DNA of 64,000 bases. It comes from Flagellimonas aurea (lineage in GTDB: Bacteria; Bacteroidota; Bacteroidia; Flavobacteriales; Flavobacteriaceae). Below are positions 43,633 through 53,408 of the stretch, piece after piece. The notes beneath the pieces were generated by a model. The model ran no database searches. It was given only the letters and a program-made list of their open reading frames with translations, and was not told the DNA's origin. Position 1 is the first letter of the stretch, and every line of letters starts with the position of its first letter. Location: NCBI RefSeq assembly GCF_017313785.1, contig NZ_JAFLNL010000003.1:310001-374000 (forward strand), given 5' to 3'. A program made the position numbers and the translations under genes.

Positions 43633-46600
43633 ATGAAAAAAATTACTCCACTACGCCTTGTTTCCATAATCCTGTTGAGCTTTTTGTTTGTTCTGTCATG
43701 CAGCAAGGATTTTGACGGCATCGTCCAGGATTCCTTTGATTTTACCCTTACGGAAGACCACAATAATGATGGCTTTGTCTTTGAGGCGGTCAAGACGGAT
43801 TTTTCCCTGGAACCGGAAAAAGTGGTCACCACGACCTCCTATTATATGAAGTACCGTATCGAGAACGGCAAGGGATACTACCTGTCCATAGGGAATGATA
43901 CGATATACCAGAACGATACCATTCCCATCGGGGATTTTGATGTGTCGTTCCGTTATATGCCCATCGATACAGGTGCACATAAGGTCAAAATCCTTGCCTG
44001 GGACTCCAACAAGATCGAAAAGGAACTGGATCTGGTCTATAATACCACATATGCAAGCTTTGGCTTTTTATTGGGCAAAGGGACCGACCAATTTATCATC
44101 AACAGCAAAAACCCCGTAAGTGTGACCCTTTTAAGGGACAGGGACACCGAAGATCCCGCAAACAACGGAAACCAGGAATTTGAGGTTTCCTACCAATTGG
44201 AAAACGGGACCGGCAAGGTCTATTTTGGTGATGCCGCCTATGATCCCGGGGATGTCTTTGCGCTCCCCAAAGGGGTCAGCGACCTCGAATACCTTCCTGA
44301 GACCTTGGGCAAACACAAGTTGACCATGGTGGCGAAGGCTCCCGATGGTGCTACCATCACAAGGGAACTTGTCCTCGATGTGGGAAACCTTAACTTTACC
44401 TTTCGGGCCACGGGCGCTTCCACCCAAGTGGAACTCGACACCAACATCGCCATCAATATCGACCTCCAGACACAGGATGGGGAAAGTGACGTCACCTATG
44501 ATATCGGACATTCCTTTTCTCCGGGAAGTGAGGGTGGCGGAACCGTTAGGGACCAAAACGGGGGCGTAATGGATGCCGGTGCCTTTAGGTCCATACTCCC
44601 GGGCAATTACAATTTCACCTATAAGGACAATGTGCTCGGCCAACGAAAGATCTACTTTGATGTTCGCGACAGCAACGGCCAGATGAAAAGGGATAGCGTG
44701 GAGATCGAGGTGGCCAATATTCCGTTCACTTTTAGTGGCAATGCGGAGAGCAACCAGGTATTTGTCAACCAAAGGACACAGCTCAATTTCAACATCAGAT
44801 CCAGCGGAAATACCTCCAATATCGATTATTTCCTTTCCTACAACATAACCGAGGGCAATGGAAAGGTTACGGGGACGGGCGGGAACAATATCCAGAACAA
44901 TACGGACTACCCTGTCGACCTTGGAAACTTCTCCCTTTTCTATACCCCAGAAAGCCTTGGGAGCCATCAGATCAGTTTTCTTGTGACCGACAATTTTGGG
45001 CAAGAGGTCGGGCCAATCGAAATAGATCTGGACGCAAAACAATTGGAGCTCGATTTCAGTGCCTCTGCCAACAACAGTGAGGTATTGGTGGGCCAACGAG
45101 GGGCCATTTCGCTGAGCCTTATCGAAAAAGGGGATTATGACGGGGTTTCCTATGAGCTCAACTATTTCATTACGGGTGGGGATGGCCAACTCTATAACGG
45201 GAATTCCCCGATAACGCCCAGTCAATATTTTACCGTTACACCGGGAAGTTTCTCCTATGATTTTATAGGGCAGCAGGCAGGGACCTATGAAATCTCCTTT
45301 TTATTGCGCGACAGTAATGGCCAGCTTTTGGAAGAACAGGTCACTGTAGTGGTGGGCAACAATGATTTCAGTATTGTCATGACCCCTTCGAAGGCAACCG
45401 AATTTTCAAACAATCCTGTTGGTATCATTGTGAACATCGATGAAGTTCCGAATGGGGCGAACGACACCTATACCGCCTTTTATTCGTCGAGCCAGAACGG
45501 ATCCATGTTGGTCAATGGGGTTTCCTATGGACCAGGGGAGAATTTTCCAATGGGCCCCGGGTCGAACAACATTACCTATACAGGCCTGGAGCCTGGTCAG
45601 CACAGTATTGTACTGAGTGTCAAATCAGGTTCTGACGTTACCCGTACGTCCAATACTACTATTACTTTCGATCAAGTCGATTTCACCTTTACTGGGGGCA
45701 TTCAAAGCTCGGATATTACCGTGGAGGAAATTACTTCGCTGAACTTTAATATTTCCGAGAGTGTGGGATCATCCGACTATACCATGCGCTTCAGCATGAA
45801 CGGAAATGCCATCATCAAGGACAGTAATGGCAATGTGGTGAGTCCTGGGAACCTCTATGAAGTGCCAAAGGGCAACTTCAATTGGAGCATTGAGGGTACT
45901 GACGATGGCACGGTAAGCATGACCTTTTATGCGAAGAACGATACAGGGCTAGAAAAATCGGTGAACATTGCCGTGGACGTTACGGCCAAGGACTATAATT
46001 TCACAGCTTCCGGAACTGCCCAACAGGCATACACCGGGGAGGAAATCGATGTGAATTTCAATATTTCCGAAATAGGCATTGGTGGCGATACCTATGAAAT
46101 GTACTTCTCCGTTAGTGGAAACAACGGCTCTTTTCGGTATAATGGCAATACCTATTCAGCTGGGGAAAGTTTTACGGTACCGGTAGGCTCCTTTTCCGGA
46201 AAATATACCGGGAACAGTGAGGGAAACCATAATCTGACCTTTACGGTGCGTTCCTCTTCCGATGTGGAGAAGACCGCCAACGTCAACGCGAATTATGAAG
46301 TGTACCAAGAACCTTTCACGCTCAATATCAGTCAATCGGCCCAGGATAAGTACATCAACGACCCGTTCGATATCACCGCCATAACCAATGCCACGTCTGG
46401 CCATGACCAGAGTGTTGGTTACACATTGGTGTTCACCTTTACCGGGGCCAGTGCCGGCACTGTCAGGTATAAGGGAATCACCTATAATGAAGGGGAGGTC
46501 GTTCCTCTGGATTATGGTAGTGCACCCATGCAGTTCTTTCCGGAAACGGATCAAAGTTTTGTGATCAATTTCTTGGTGCAGAACTCCACGGGACAGTCAC

Positions 46601-46989
46601 AGACCGAGAGTGAATCCATCGAAATGTTGAAATTGCCGACCGTTGCGGCCAAGGGTGAAAAGCATAACATCAATTGCGGAGGTCTTAACGGGTGCGATTA
46701 TCAGGTCAGGATATATACCTGCTTTAACATTAACTGTTCGGAGGCCTATAATGGAGCAAGCCTGGAACAGGTCGAAATCCGTATTTTCAACAGACAGGAC
46801 AATCGTTGGGATACTAAATTGTTGAACTACAGCGAAGCCAAGGGAAGTGGTGTCGACAGATATTTTGAGATGGAGACCGAACCCCGTGAAAGTAGGTTGA
46901 AATACCTAGATCAGAACTATGAGGTACGGGTCAGGGACAGTGATGGCCAATGGAGCGATTGGGTTACAGGGAGGATAATTAGAGTTTGA
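43633..46989 (+). CDS. Giant TraQ-like (DUF3872) repeat lipoprotein
   Basis: An 1118-residue lipoprotein: basic start, hydrophobic core and lipobox LFVLSC with Cys23. After it come about nine repeats of roughly 105 residues. Each opens with an F-x-F/S-G-type strand (FTFRATGASTQV, FTFSGNAESNQV, FTFTGGIQSSDI, YNFTASGTAQQA) and closes with a D-N/S-x-G-Q turn (VTDNFGQEV, LRDSNGQLL). This is the pattern of the single-domain TraQ/DUF3872 protein (about 165 residues in CTnDOT), repeated. A C-terminal domain has four cysteines (INCGGLNGCDY; YTCFNINCSE). It likely forms a long surface rod at the end of the transfer operon that promotes mating contact. The multi-repeat call is from reading the protein by eye. 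Confidence 0.75.
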   Translation: MKKITPLRLVSIILLSFLFVLSCSKDFDGIVQDSFDFTLTEDHNNDGFVFEAVKTDFSLEPEKVVTTTSYYMKYRIENGKGYYLSIGNDTIYQNDTIPIGDFDVSFRYMPIDTGAHKVKILAWDSNKIEKELDLVYNTTYASFGFLLGKGTDQFIINSKNPVSVTLLRDRDTEDPANNGNQEFEVSYQLENGTGKVYFGDAAYDPGDVFALPKGVSDLEYLPETLGKHKLTMVAKAPDGATITRELVLDVGNLNFTFRATGASTQVELDTNIAINIDLQTQDGESDVTYDIGHSFSPGSEGGGTVRDQNGGVMDAGAFRSILPGNYNFTYKDNVLGQRKIYFDVRDSNGQMKRDSVEIEVANIPFTFSGNAESNQVFVNQRTQLNFNIRSSGNTSNIDYFLSYNITEGNGKVTGTGGNNIQNNTDYPVDLGNFSLFYTPESLGSHQISFLVTDNFGQEVGPIEIDLDAKQLELDFSASANNSEVLVGQRGAISLSLIEKGDYDGVSYELNYFITGGDGQLYNGNSPITPSQYFTVTPGSFSYDFIGQQAGTYEISFLLRDSNGQLLEEQVTVVVGNNDFSIVMTPSKATEFSNNPVGIIVNIDEVPNGANDTYTAFYSSSQNGSMLVNGVSYGPGENFPMGPGSNNITYTGLEPGQHSIVLSVKSGSDVTRTSNTTITFDQVDFTFTGGIQSSDITVEEITSLNFNISESVGSSDYTMRFSMNGNAIIKDSNGNVVSPGNLYEVPKGNFNWSIEGTDDGTVSMTFYAKNDTGLEKSVNIAVDVTAKDYNFTASGTAQQAYTGEEIDVNFNISEIGIGGDTYEMYFSVSGNNGSFRYNGNTYSAGESFTVPVGSFSGKYTGNSEGNHNLTFTVRSSSDVEKTANVNANYEVYQEPFTLNISQSAQDKYINDPFDITAITNATSGHDQSVGYTLVFTFTGASAGTVRYKGITYNEGEVVPLDYGSAPMQFFPETDQSFVINFLVQNSTGQSQTESESIEMLKLPTVAAKGEKHNINCGGLNGCDYQVRIYTCFNINCSEAYNGASLEQVEIRIFNRQDNRWDTKLLNYSEAKGSGVDRYFEMETEPRESRLKYLDQNYEVRVRDSDGQWSDWVTGRIIRV

Positions 46990-47031
46990 CAAATATGGTT
47001 GGGCTAATTTCCTATTATTTAATATGGGGAA

Positions 47032-47508
47032 TCAACTCCGTTTATAGGTATAGGTGATGACAACGTCCTGATTATGCAAAAAATCATTCTGTTCCAGTAC
47101 GAGTCGGTTTTTGGTAAACTCAATGATCCGCATATCATTTCTGTTCTCGAAGCGTAGAATTTCATTGTTGATCAATTCATATTTATCATCCTCGACGTTA
47201 TTATATGCCGGAACTTCTCCACAGGACAAACCGTTTTCATTAATGGAAAAATCATTTTTTTCTCCGGTCATACCTTCGGAAAAAAAGGTCAGGTTGTCCT
47301 TTGAACACTGGCGGATTTCGTTTGTGTTATATAGGTCAATGTTAACAGTGCCGTCACCATTGATGTCAACGGCTGTATCAGAATCAATAGCCTCATATTC
47401 CCATTGGCCAAAAAGAGCCTCGTTTCTGTCCTCAACCGAAATATCTTCGTCATTATTGCAAGAAGATAGGATCGATAAGGTTCCAACTACCAGTAAATAC
47501 TTTCGCAT
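47032..47508 (-). CDS. Small lipoprotein (158 aa), lipocalin-like
   Basis: Starts with a signal and lipobox (LLVVGTLSILSSCNN), followed by an acidic tether and a small beta-rich domain (FGQWEYEAIDSD; RLVLEQNDFL). The DINGDGTVNIDLY segment looks like an EF-hand-type calcium loop, D-x-N-x-D-G-x-x-x-x-D. Overall layout recalls lipocalin-like lipoproteins of Flavobacteria. It is convergent with the tra operon, 40 bp away, and is probably the first chromosomal gene beyond the element. Confidence 0.65.
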   Translation of the reverse strand: MRKYLLVVGTLSILSSCNNDEDISVEDRNEALFGQWEYEAIDSDTAVDINGDGTVNIDLYNTNEIRQCSKDNLTFFSEGMTGEKNDFSINENGLSCGEVPAYNNVEDDKYELINNEILRFENRNDMRIIEFTKNRLVLEQNDFLHNQDVVITYTYKRS

Positions 47509-47515
47509 GAAATAA

Positions 47516-47906
47516 GTTTTCTACTTAGAAACAACAAAAGTTGAATCAAATTAAAATACCGGCAATCCTTAATTAACAAAAAATCTTAGCATAGTCAGAG
47601 ATTCATGTCATTAATTCAATTCTAAGCCGATGAACAATTTTAAAATTAGGATAAAATAGGGTAATGATATTGTTAAAAATTAAACTCCTAACTATAAAAC
47701 AACTTGTTAATTTATTTTTTTCAAAAAGGTAATCAAATTGGGGATTTTTGCCTGCATGCTGTAACTAAATATTTTTAGCACTAATACTGATGGTCTCCTA
47801 TTCCATCTTCAAAAAAATTGATCTATGAGTTACCCAAGAAGAGGTTAGGTTACAACATTAAATGAAATGCTTGGAATATTCTTAACTTAGATGAAAAGCT
47901 ATTTCA
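47516..47906. other. Non-coding gap between divergent genes
   Basis: About 390 bp of AT-rich DNA between the lipoprotein and the NADH dehydrogenase gene, which point away from each other. It must contain both promoters, but I could not pick convincing TTG / TAnnTTTG pairs. No RNA gene or tRNA-like structure was seen, and no clear attachment-site repeat. Confidence 0.5.
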
Positions 47907-49187
47907 ATGAAAAATAGGCAAAGAGTAATCATTGTTGGCGGTGGGTTTGCCGGACTTGAGTTGGTCAAAGGATTGGCAAACTCAAAAAAATATGAAGTTA
48001 TTTTGGTTGATGTGAACAATTATAATTTTTTTCCGCCATTGATTTATCAGGTTTCCACAGGCTTTATGGAGCCTTCTGCCATAAGCTATCCATTTCGTAG
48101 AATACTCAGGAAAAAGGAAAATGTCCGTTTTAGATTGGGCAGTCTCGAAAGAGTTGTCCCTGAAGAGAACAAAATCATCCTGAGTAATGGAGAGCTAATC
48201 TATGATATCTTAGTGATGGCAACAGGAGCAGAAAGCAATTTTTTTGGTAATAAGAATATTGAACGATACAGTCTTCCAATGAAGACCATAAGTGATGCTC
48301 TTTCCCTCAGGAATACCATACTGGCACGATTGGACCGAGCCACTCGTCTACCCAATTTGGAGGATCGTAGGCGATTGCTATCCTTTGTGATCGCAGGTGC
48401 GGGGCCAACAGGGGTGGAACTTTCGGGTATCATGGCAGAGATGAGTTCCTTTATCCTTAAGAAAGACTATCCCGAACTGAGTCAGGATGACATTGGCGGA
48501 ATTTATTTAATCGATGGCCAGGATGCTGTATTGACAGCCATGTCAACGAAATCACAGGAATATACTTATAAAAAGCTAAAAAAGTATGGGGTCGAAATTA
48601 AACTGAACACCTTTGTAAAGGACTTTGACAATGAAAAGGTAATGTTATCCGATGGAACTGAAATTAGGACCAAAAACCTTATTTGGGCCGCAGGGGTCTC
48701 CGCAAAAACATTTGAAGGGTTCCAAGTTGAGAGCTTTGGAAAAGGTAAACGGTTAAAAACCAACACCCATAATTTGGTAGTGGGTTATGATAATATTTAC
48801 GCTCTCGGGGATTGTGCACTAGTTTTAGGCGACAAAACCTATCCAAATGGACATCCTCAATTGGCTCAACCAGCTTTGCAACAAGCAAAGAACCTATCTG
48901 AAAATTTGAAAAGGACGAACGGCAAATGGAAGGCTTTCAGATATATAGATAAAGGGTCATTGGCTATCATCGGGAGAAATAAGGCGGTCTTGGACCTACC
49001 GGGCCAAAATTATTTTGTAAAAGGTTTCTTGGCGTGGCTCATATGGATTTTTGTCCATATTATGAGTCTTGTAAATTTCAAGAACAGGGTAAGGGCCTTT
49101 TTTGATTGGATCGTTTATTACATTTATAAGGACCAATATTTTAGAATGATAATCAAACCAAAGGAAAGAGATTCGACGAATCGTTAA
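47907..49187 (+). CDS. Type II NADH dehydrogenase (NDH-2)
   Basis: A 426-residue FAD-dependent NAD(P)H:quinone oxidoreductase. The FAD-binding VIIVGGGFAGLELVK is near the start, the NADH-binding AGAGPTGVELSGIMAEM near residue 160, and the second FAD motif YALGDCAL near residue 300. The C-terminal part carries a hydrophobic, membrane-associating stretch (FLAWLIWIFVHIMSLVNF) with basic residues, as in NDH-2. It oxidises NADH and reduces quinone at the inner membrane without pumping protons. It is a single-gene unit. Confidence 0.88.
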   Translation: MKNRQRVIIVGGGFAGLELVKGLANSKKYEVILVDVNNYNFFPPLIYQVSTGFMEPSAISYPFRRILRKKENVRFRLGSLERVVPEENKIILSNGELIYDILVMATGAESNFFGNKNIERYSLPMKTISDALSLRNTILARLDRATRLPNLEDRRRLLSFVIAGAGPTGVELSGIMAEMSSFILKKDYPELSQDDIGGIYLIDGQDAVLTAMSTKSQEYTYKKLKKYGVEIKLNTFVKDFDNEKVMLSDGTEIRTKNLIWAAGVSAKTFEGFQVESFGKGKRLKTNTHNLVVGYDNIYALGDCALVLGDKTYPNGHPQLAQPALQQAKNLSENLKRTNGKWKAFRYIDKGSLAIIGRNKAVLDLPGQNYFVKGFLAWLIWIFVHIMSLVNFKNRVRAFFDWIVYYIYKDQYFRMIIKPKERDSTNR

Positions 49188-49370
49188 GATCCTTCAGTCA
49201 ATTTTTGACAACAGTATATTATCGTGTTGTCCGGGGCAAGATTTCCTGATTATTTACAGCACCTGATTTATACCTTCCAATTCATAGGATTCAGGAACTC
49301 CAAACCAACTTAAACGGTCACAAATTAATGTTTTTTGCACGTTTGTACCATTATCCATTTGTGAAGAATG

Positions 49371-49667
49371 TCACTTTTGCGGCACTATTGCCTGCATCGG
49401 AAAATACTTAAACATATGAAACTTTTTTGCTGGATCATTTTCAATAAATTCTTTCAATTCTTGTTCATTGTCAACTTCAATTATACCAAGCCCATAAGGA
49501 GATTTAGGGTCAAGTACAGGGCCAAAAACAAGAACCTTTCCCTTGTTCATTAGGCTTGACCAATAAGCAAGGTGCCTTTTCATAATGGACTGCTCATCTG
49601 TAGTCCTTGTTTGAGCAAAGTCAGGCCTCAAAGGATACATATGTAACACAAAATATTTTTTCTCCAT
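49371..49667 (-). CDS. YCII-family protein
   Basis: A 98-residue protein with the YCII fold pattern: a strand (FVLHMYPLRPDF), a helix with MKRHLAYWSSLMNKGKVLVFGP, and YGLGIIEVDNEQELKEFI. The conserved H-x-x-Y/W and G-P are visible. Family members are small dimeric proteins with a suspected enzymatic role, often in stress or secondary-metabolism settings; no reaction can be assigned. It ends just after the NADH dehydrogenase gene and begins 50 bp after the aldo/keto reductase stop. Confidence 0.8.
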   Translation of the reverse strand: MEKKYFVLHMYPLRPDFAQTRTTDEQSIMKRHLAYWSSLMNKGKVLVFGPVLDPKSPYGLGIIEVDNEQELKEFIENDPAKKFHMFKYFPMQAIVPQK

Positions 49668-49716
49668 ATTTTTTTGGGAAATACATCAACGCCTTTCTCA
49701 GGTTTAAGCCATCTTT

Positions 49717-50667
49717 TTATTTACTGCTCACCTTATGTAAGATTGACATTTCTTCTTCTGTCAAAGTGGTACTAATCGCTTCTTTAAACGCTTTTAAATG
49801 ATGGGGCTTTGTAGCGCTCGCAATCGGTGCGGTCACACCTGGTCGTTGTATGATCCAAGCCAAAGCTACACCTGCCAATGAAATATTATGCGCATCCGCA
49901 ATTGGATCCATGGCTTCCAAGATTGCCAATCCTCGCCCATTTAGATAATTCTCCACAAAGACTCTTCTTTCCTTACCTATAAAATCGCTCTCCTTACGGT
50001 ACTTTCCCGTTAGGAACCCACTCGCCAATGAAAAATAGGTGGTAACGCCTAGACCGTTGTCCATACAAATTTCTTGCATTTCACCTTCAAAGGAGTCTCT
50101 TTCCAATAAATTATATTGTCCCTGATAGACTTCATATTTTGGCAAACCTTGTGTCCTTGAAGCTTTCAGGGAGGCCTTGAGTCGGTCAGAGGTAAGGTTG
50201 GAAGCCCCAATATGCTTTACCTTGCCCTGCTCCATTAGCTCCTGATAGGCCTCCAATGTTTCTGTTACAGGGGTTTTATCATCATCCCAATGTGTATAAT
50301 ACAAGTCAATGTAGTCCGTTCGAAGCCTTTTTAGTGAATCTTCAATGGCCTTTAAAATGTAAGGCTTAGAAATATCCTTACCTCCTTGGCCCATATCGGA
50401 ACCTACTTTTGTATGAATACTAACATTTTCCCTGACCCCTCTATCCTTCATCCACTTACCGAGTATGATTTCAGATTCGCCACCCCGGTTGCCCTCTGCC
50501 CAACGGGAATACACATCCGCTGTATCTATGGTATCGTAGCCCATTTCCAAAAGTTCATCCAGCATTTTAAAGGATTCTTTTTCATCCAATGTCCATCCAA
50601 ATATGTTACCTCCAAAAATGATGGGGGCCGTACTTAACTCGGATTTTCCAAATGTTTTCCTTTCCAT
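49717..50667 (-). CDS. Aldo/keto reductase
   Basis: A 316-residue TIM-barrel oxidoreductase. Catalytic residues are visible: D and Y in TIDTADVYSRW, K in IHTKVGSD and H in YYTHWDDD. It reduces aldehydes or ketones with NADPH. The spacing fits the AKR superfamily closest to the YajO/Tas-type group; the substrate is unknown. It forms a loose cluster with the quinone oxidoreductase and YCII genes, all on the minus strand. Confidence 0.9.
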   Translation of the reverse strand: MERKTFGKSELSTAPIIFGGNIFGWTLDEKESFKMLDELLEMGYDTIDTADVYSRWAEGNRGGESEIILGKWMKDRGVRENVSIHTKVGSDMGQGGKDISKPYILKAIEDSLKRLRTDYIDLYYTHWDDDKTPVTETLEAYQELMEQGKVKHIGASNLTSDRLKASLKASRTQGLPKYEVYQGQYNLLERDSFEGEMQEICMDNGLGVTTYFSLASGFLTGKYRKESDFIGKERRVFVENYLNGRGLAILEAMDPIADAHNISLAGVALAWIIQRPGVTAPIASATKPHHLKAFKEAISTTLTEEEMSILHKVSSK

Positions 50668-50790
50668 ATTATTATAATTTTCAACTGATTTTTGTTATTG
50701 TTTTACTTGTCCCCTGGTTTATGTGCGAAAGTATAGTAAGATTATGCCCAATGTCATACCGCAGCTGACCCAAGGTCTATACATCAGGAA

Positions 50791-51750
50791 TCAGGGAACC
50801 ATCAATACCCTTCCCAATCTACCTTTTTGTTCAGCCCTTTCATGAGCCTTTTTGACCTCCGATAGTCGAAACACCTTATCCACGGGAACCCTTACTGCTC
50901 CATCGGCTACTGAAAGTAAGCTCTTTTCAATGATTTCCCTGACCCATGGCTCATGCATCACGGTTCCCAAAAGACAGCCGATAAGATGCAGCCTTTGCGA
51001 GATGATATACATAGGGTCGATATAATCAGATGTATTAGCATTGCCTGAAATCATCACTACCTTCCCCCCTGCTTTTACTGCCTTCATACCATCCAATAGG
51101 ATATTTCCACCAACAACATCAATAAAAGCATCCACACCCCGATTATCAAGCATATCCTTAACTTGCTCATGGATAGGTCGCGCTCCAATCAAAATTGTTC
51201 CTTTGGCACCATACCCATACAATTTTACCAAGGTGTCGGGGTTTCGTCCGCCCACATATACCTCAATACCCTTGTTGGCGAGCAATTGAAGTACGGCATT
51301 GCCCACACCGCCAGTCGCTCCCGTTACCAAAACCCTATCCCCTTTTTCAACCTGGCTTAGATGAATCGCCAAAGCAGCAGTACCCACACTTATAAACGAG
51401 GCTATCGCCGTCTGAACATCCAAACCGTCCGGAATCATAAATGTCGTGGATTCCGGGGCAGCCCTCAATGTGGCATGGGAACCTTCGAAATCAAAGGTCA
51501 CAACCTTTTGCCCGATTTTGAATCTGTTGGCTTTTATGCCTGTTTTTATTATTTCACCGGCCGCAGCAAACCCCAAAATATGACTTGGATCAGTTGGAGG
51601 TTGCGATCGACGTTTGGACAAATCTCCACCCTCTATGGAAATAGCTTCAACATTGATAAGCACGTGATCCTCTCCCATTAAGGGGTCGGGTACCTCCTCA
51701 TAATCGAAAACATCCGGTTTGCCGTTTATCCTATATGTTGCTGCATTCAT
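50791..51750 (-). CDS. NADPH:quinone-type oxidoreductase (MDR family)
   Basis: A 319-residue medium-chain dehydrogenase/reductase. The N-terminal GroES-like domain has DYEEVPDPLMGEDHVLI, and the Rossmann domain has VLVTGATGGVGNAVLQLL near residue 140. The zinc-ligand cysteines and histidine of alcohol dehydrogenases are absent, so it belongs to the zinc-free quinone oxidoreductase group. It reduces quinones or enones with NADPH. It is probably a redox-stress gene together with the adjacent aldo/keto reductase. Confidence 0.88.
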   Translation of the reverse strand: MNAATYRINGKPDVFDYEEVPDPLMGEDHVLINVEAISIEGGDLSKRRSQPPTDPSHILGFAAAGEIIKTGIKANRFKIGQKVVTFDFEGSHATLRAAPESTTFMIPDGLDVQTAIASFISVGTAALAIHLSQVEKGDRVLVTGATGGVGNAVLQLLANKGIEVYVGGRNPDTLVKLYGYGAKGTILIGARPIHEQVKDMLDNRGVDAFIDVVGGNILLDGMKAVKAGGKVVMISGNANTSDYIDPMYIISQRLHLIGCLLGTVMHEPWVREIIEKSLLSVADGAVRVPVDKVFRLSEVKKAHERAEQKGRLGRVLMVP

Positions 51751-51806
51751 ATTAAAAAGTCATTTGTAACGTTCACACAAATAGATGATATAGTTTATAT
51801 TCCTTA

Positions 51807-52637
51807 TCAATAGCTATGGTTATGGACATAGGTCAATATGGGAGTGTTCGTGTTTTCAAGCAACATTTCCCCCATCAGGTGTAAGTCATTGAATCTCTTT
51901 TCGTCCGAGAGGGCATTTAATTTTAAAGCGACCAGATCGTAGGGATTGTTCAATAAACCGTTCAGTGTACCGGATACTACATTACTATCGTTTATAATTT
52001 CGAGTTTTGCCTGTTGAATATCATGTATTTCGCAAAACTGTTTCATCGCCCTTTTGGTCTCTTTAGTGGAAAGCCAATTTTCACGGGTATTTACATAGAG
52101 TAAAGTCATTTCGGCCTTCGTTATTTTCTTGATGAGCTTCAAATTTTCCATGGCCCTTACCGATGTATTTTGGAAATCCGTTACCAATAAAATATGATTT
52201 ATGGAATCCAGGGAAACTTCTTTTTTTAAACTCATCACCGATCCATTGGCAAACCTTAGTATATCCCTTGTCGTAGACCCAAGGTGTTCAGGTATCTCCC
52301 GGTCCTTGTATCCCATAAAGGTGTAATTGACATCATGATCGAAGGTAGCATCAAGAATATTGGAGGACGCGGACCCGCTTACAATATCAATTTCCAAGTC
52401 CTGCAAAGACCCAAACATCCTGTCAAGATCGTCGACAAGCGTCTTTGTTGCGGCATCGATCAAAGTCTTTTCCAAAGGCCTCACACTGTCGAAGTCCAAA
52501 TAAGGGTATTGAGGAAAATCAAGACAATGCAATACTTTTAACCTATAACCCAATACCGCAGCCACCTCCCTTCCCAGTTTCAATGCATGACGGGCTTCCA
52601 ATGAGAAGTCGTACGGAACTAAAACTTTTGAATCCAT
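51807..52637 (-). CDS. Universal stress protein (tandem UspA)
   Basis: A 276-residue protein with two UspA-like halves. The first opens VLVPYDFSLEARHALKLGRE and the second near HILLVTDFQNTSVRAMENL. The classical ATP-binding G-x2-G-x9-G-S/T signature is incomplete in the C-terminal half, so nucleotide binding is uncertain. Tandem Usp proteins of this size are common in Flavobacteria. The role is general stress survival in the cytoplasm. Confidence 0.85.
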   Translation of the reverse strand: MDSKVLVPYDFSLEARHALKLGREVAAVLGYRLKVLHCLDFPQYPYLDFDSVRPLEKTLIDAATKTLVDDLDRMFGSLQDLEIDIVSGSASSNILDATFDHDVNYTFMGYKDREIPEHLGSTTRDILRFANGSVMSLKKEVSLDSINHILLVTDFQNTSVRAMENLKLIKKITKAEMTLLYVNTRENWLSTKETKRAMKQFCEIHDIQQAKLEIINDSNVVSGTLNGLLNNPYDLVALKLNALSDEKRFNDLHLMGEMLLENTNTPILTYVHNHSY

Positions 52638-53408
52638 AACAAGTACAATTTCTGTTCAAAGCATTAATTACAAGGCGCCAAAATATGGTTCCAATTGGAA
52701 CTACTTTTTACTAGGCTCAATAGGATTTAACTTCCTGCACATTACAAATCCACGAGTAACTATTAGAGCCTATAACCAGTAGCCATTTTCCTATTCAAAA
52801 TTACCTAATTAAAATCTAATTACCGTTATTTAACCAAATATTTATTACTAATATTGTGAATATTTAACGTGCCACTACTTTTTGGTTAGGGCTAAATCCA
52901 AAAGAACAATTCATAAAAAATATAAAGCAACAGTTATATGCCAGCATTGCCATACTGGTGGTAACCATATTGCTTGTGATTTTCATATTATACAGAAATG
53001 GTTACTTTGATAAAAATTGGTAAAAGTTGGACATCGGTCCATTTATTTCAAAAAAAATGGCGTTAAAGTGTCATGTCTTATAAACTCTCGACATGGTATT
53101 ATTCCATCCTTTGCCATTTATTTGCAAATAAAATTCGAAAGGTTTTCATCCCCTATCCTCGAAAAATTTCAGATGAGTTTTTTCTACCCACTAAACGACG
53201 TGCATATTCCAATCTTTTGTTTTGAAACCACTTTATCCTTCATTCCCTATAATCCTTTTGAAGTTGTGATTTAAAAGATGGAAGATCATATTTCATACAT
53301 ATGCAAGTTACAGCAACGTTAGTTTGTTCAATTTGCTATCATCAATTGTTCGGGTAAGTTGATATATGGATCGATCATTGTTTTCGATATATTCAAAATG
53401 ATTCATCA
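52638..53408. other. Long intergenic region
   Basis: About 770 bp of AT-rich DNA between the stress protein and the PAP2 gene. An open frame at 52868-53023 (plus) encodes a membrane-like segment (SIAILVVTILLVIFILYRNG) but has no ATG, GTG or TTG, so it is at best a gene remnant. A plus-strand ATG frame at 53017-53274 has unconvincing composition. No RNA gene was recognised. Confidence 0.5.

Noticed and set aside
44131..45225. 364-codon minus-strand frame inside the TraQ-like gene
   Set aside because: It is antisense to a repetitive lipoprotein gene with good coding signals and shows no recognisable domain.
46990..47906. tRNA or attachment site at the right end of the element
   Set aside because: No cloverleaf-like sequence or convincing direct repeat could be seen; the boundary remains inferred from gene content.
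52868..53023. Plus-strand frame encoding a single membrane helix
   Set aside because: No usable start codon and no family match; at most a remnant.
53017..53274. 85-codon plus-strand ORF
   Set aside because: Low-quality composition rich in F, S and I, isolated in an AT-rich gap, no supporting signal.
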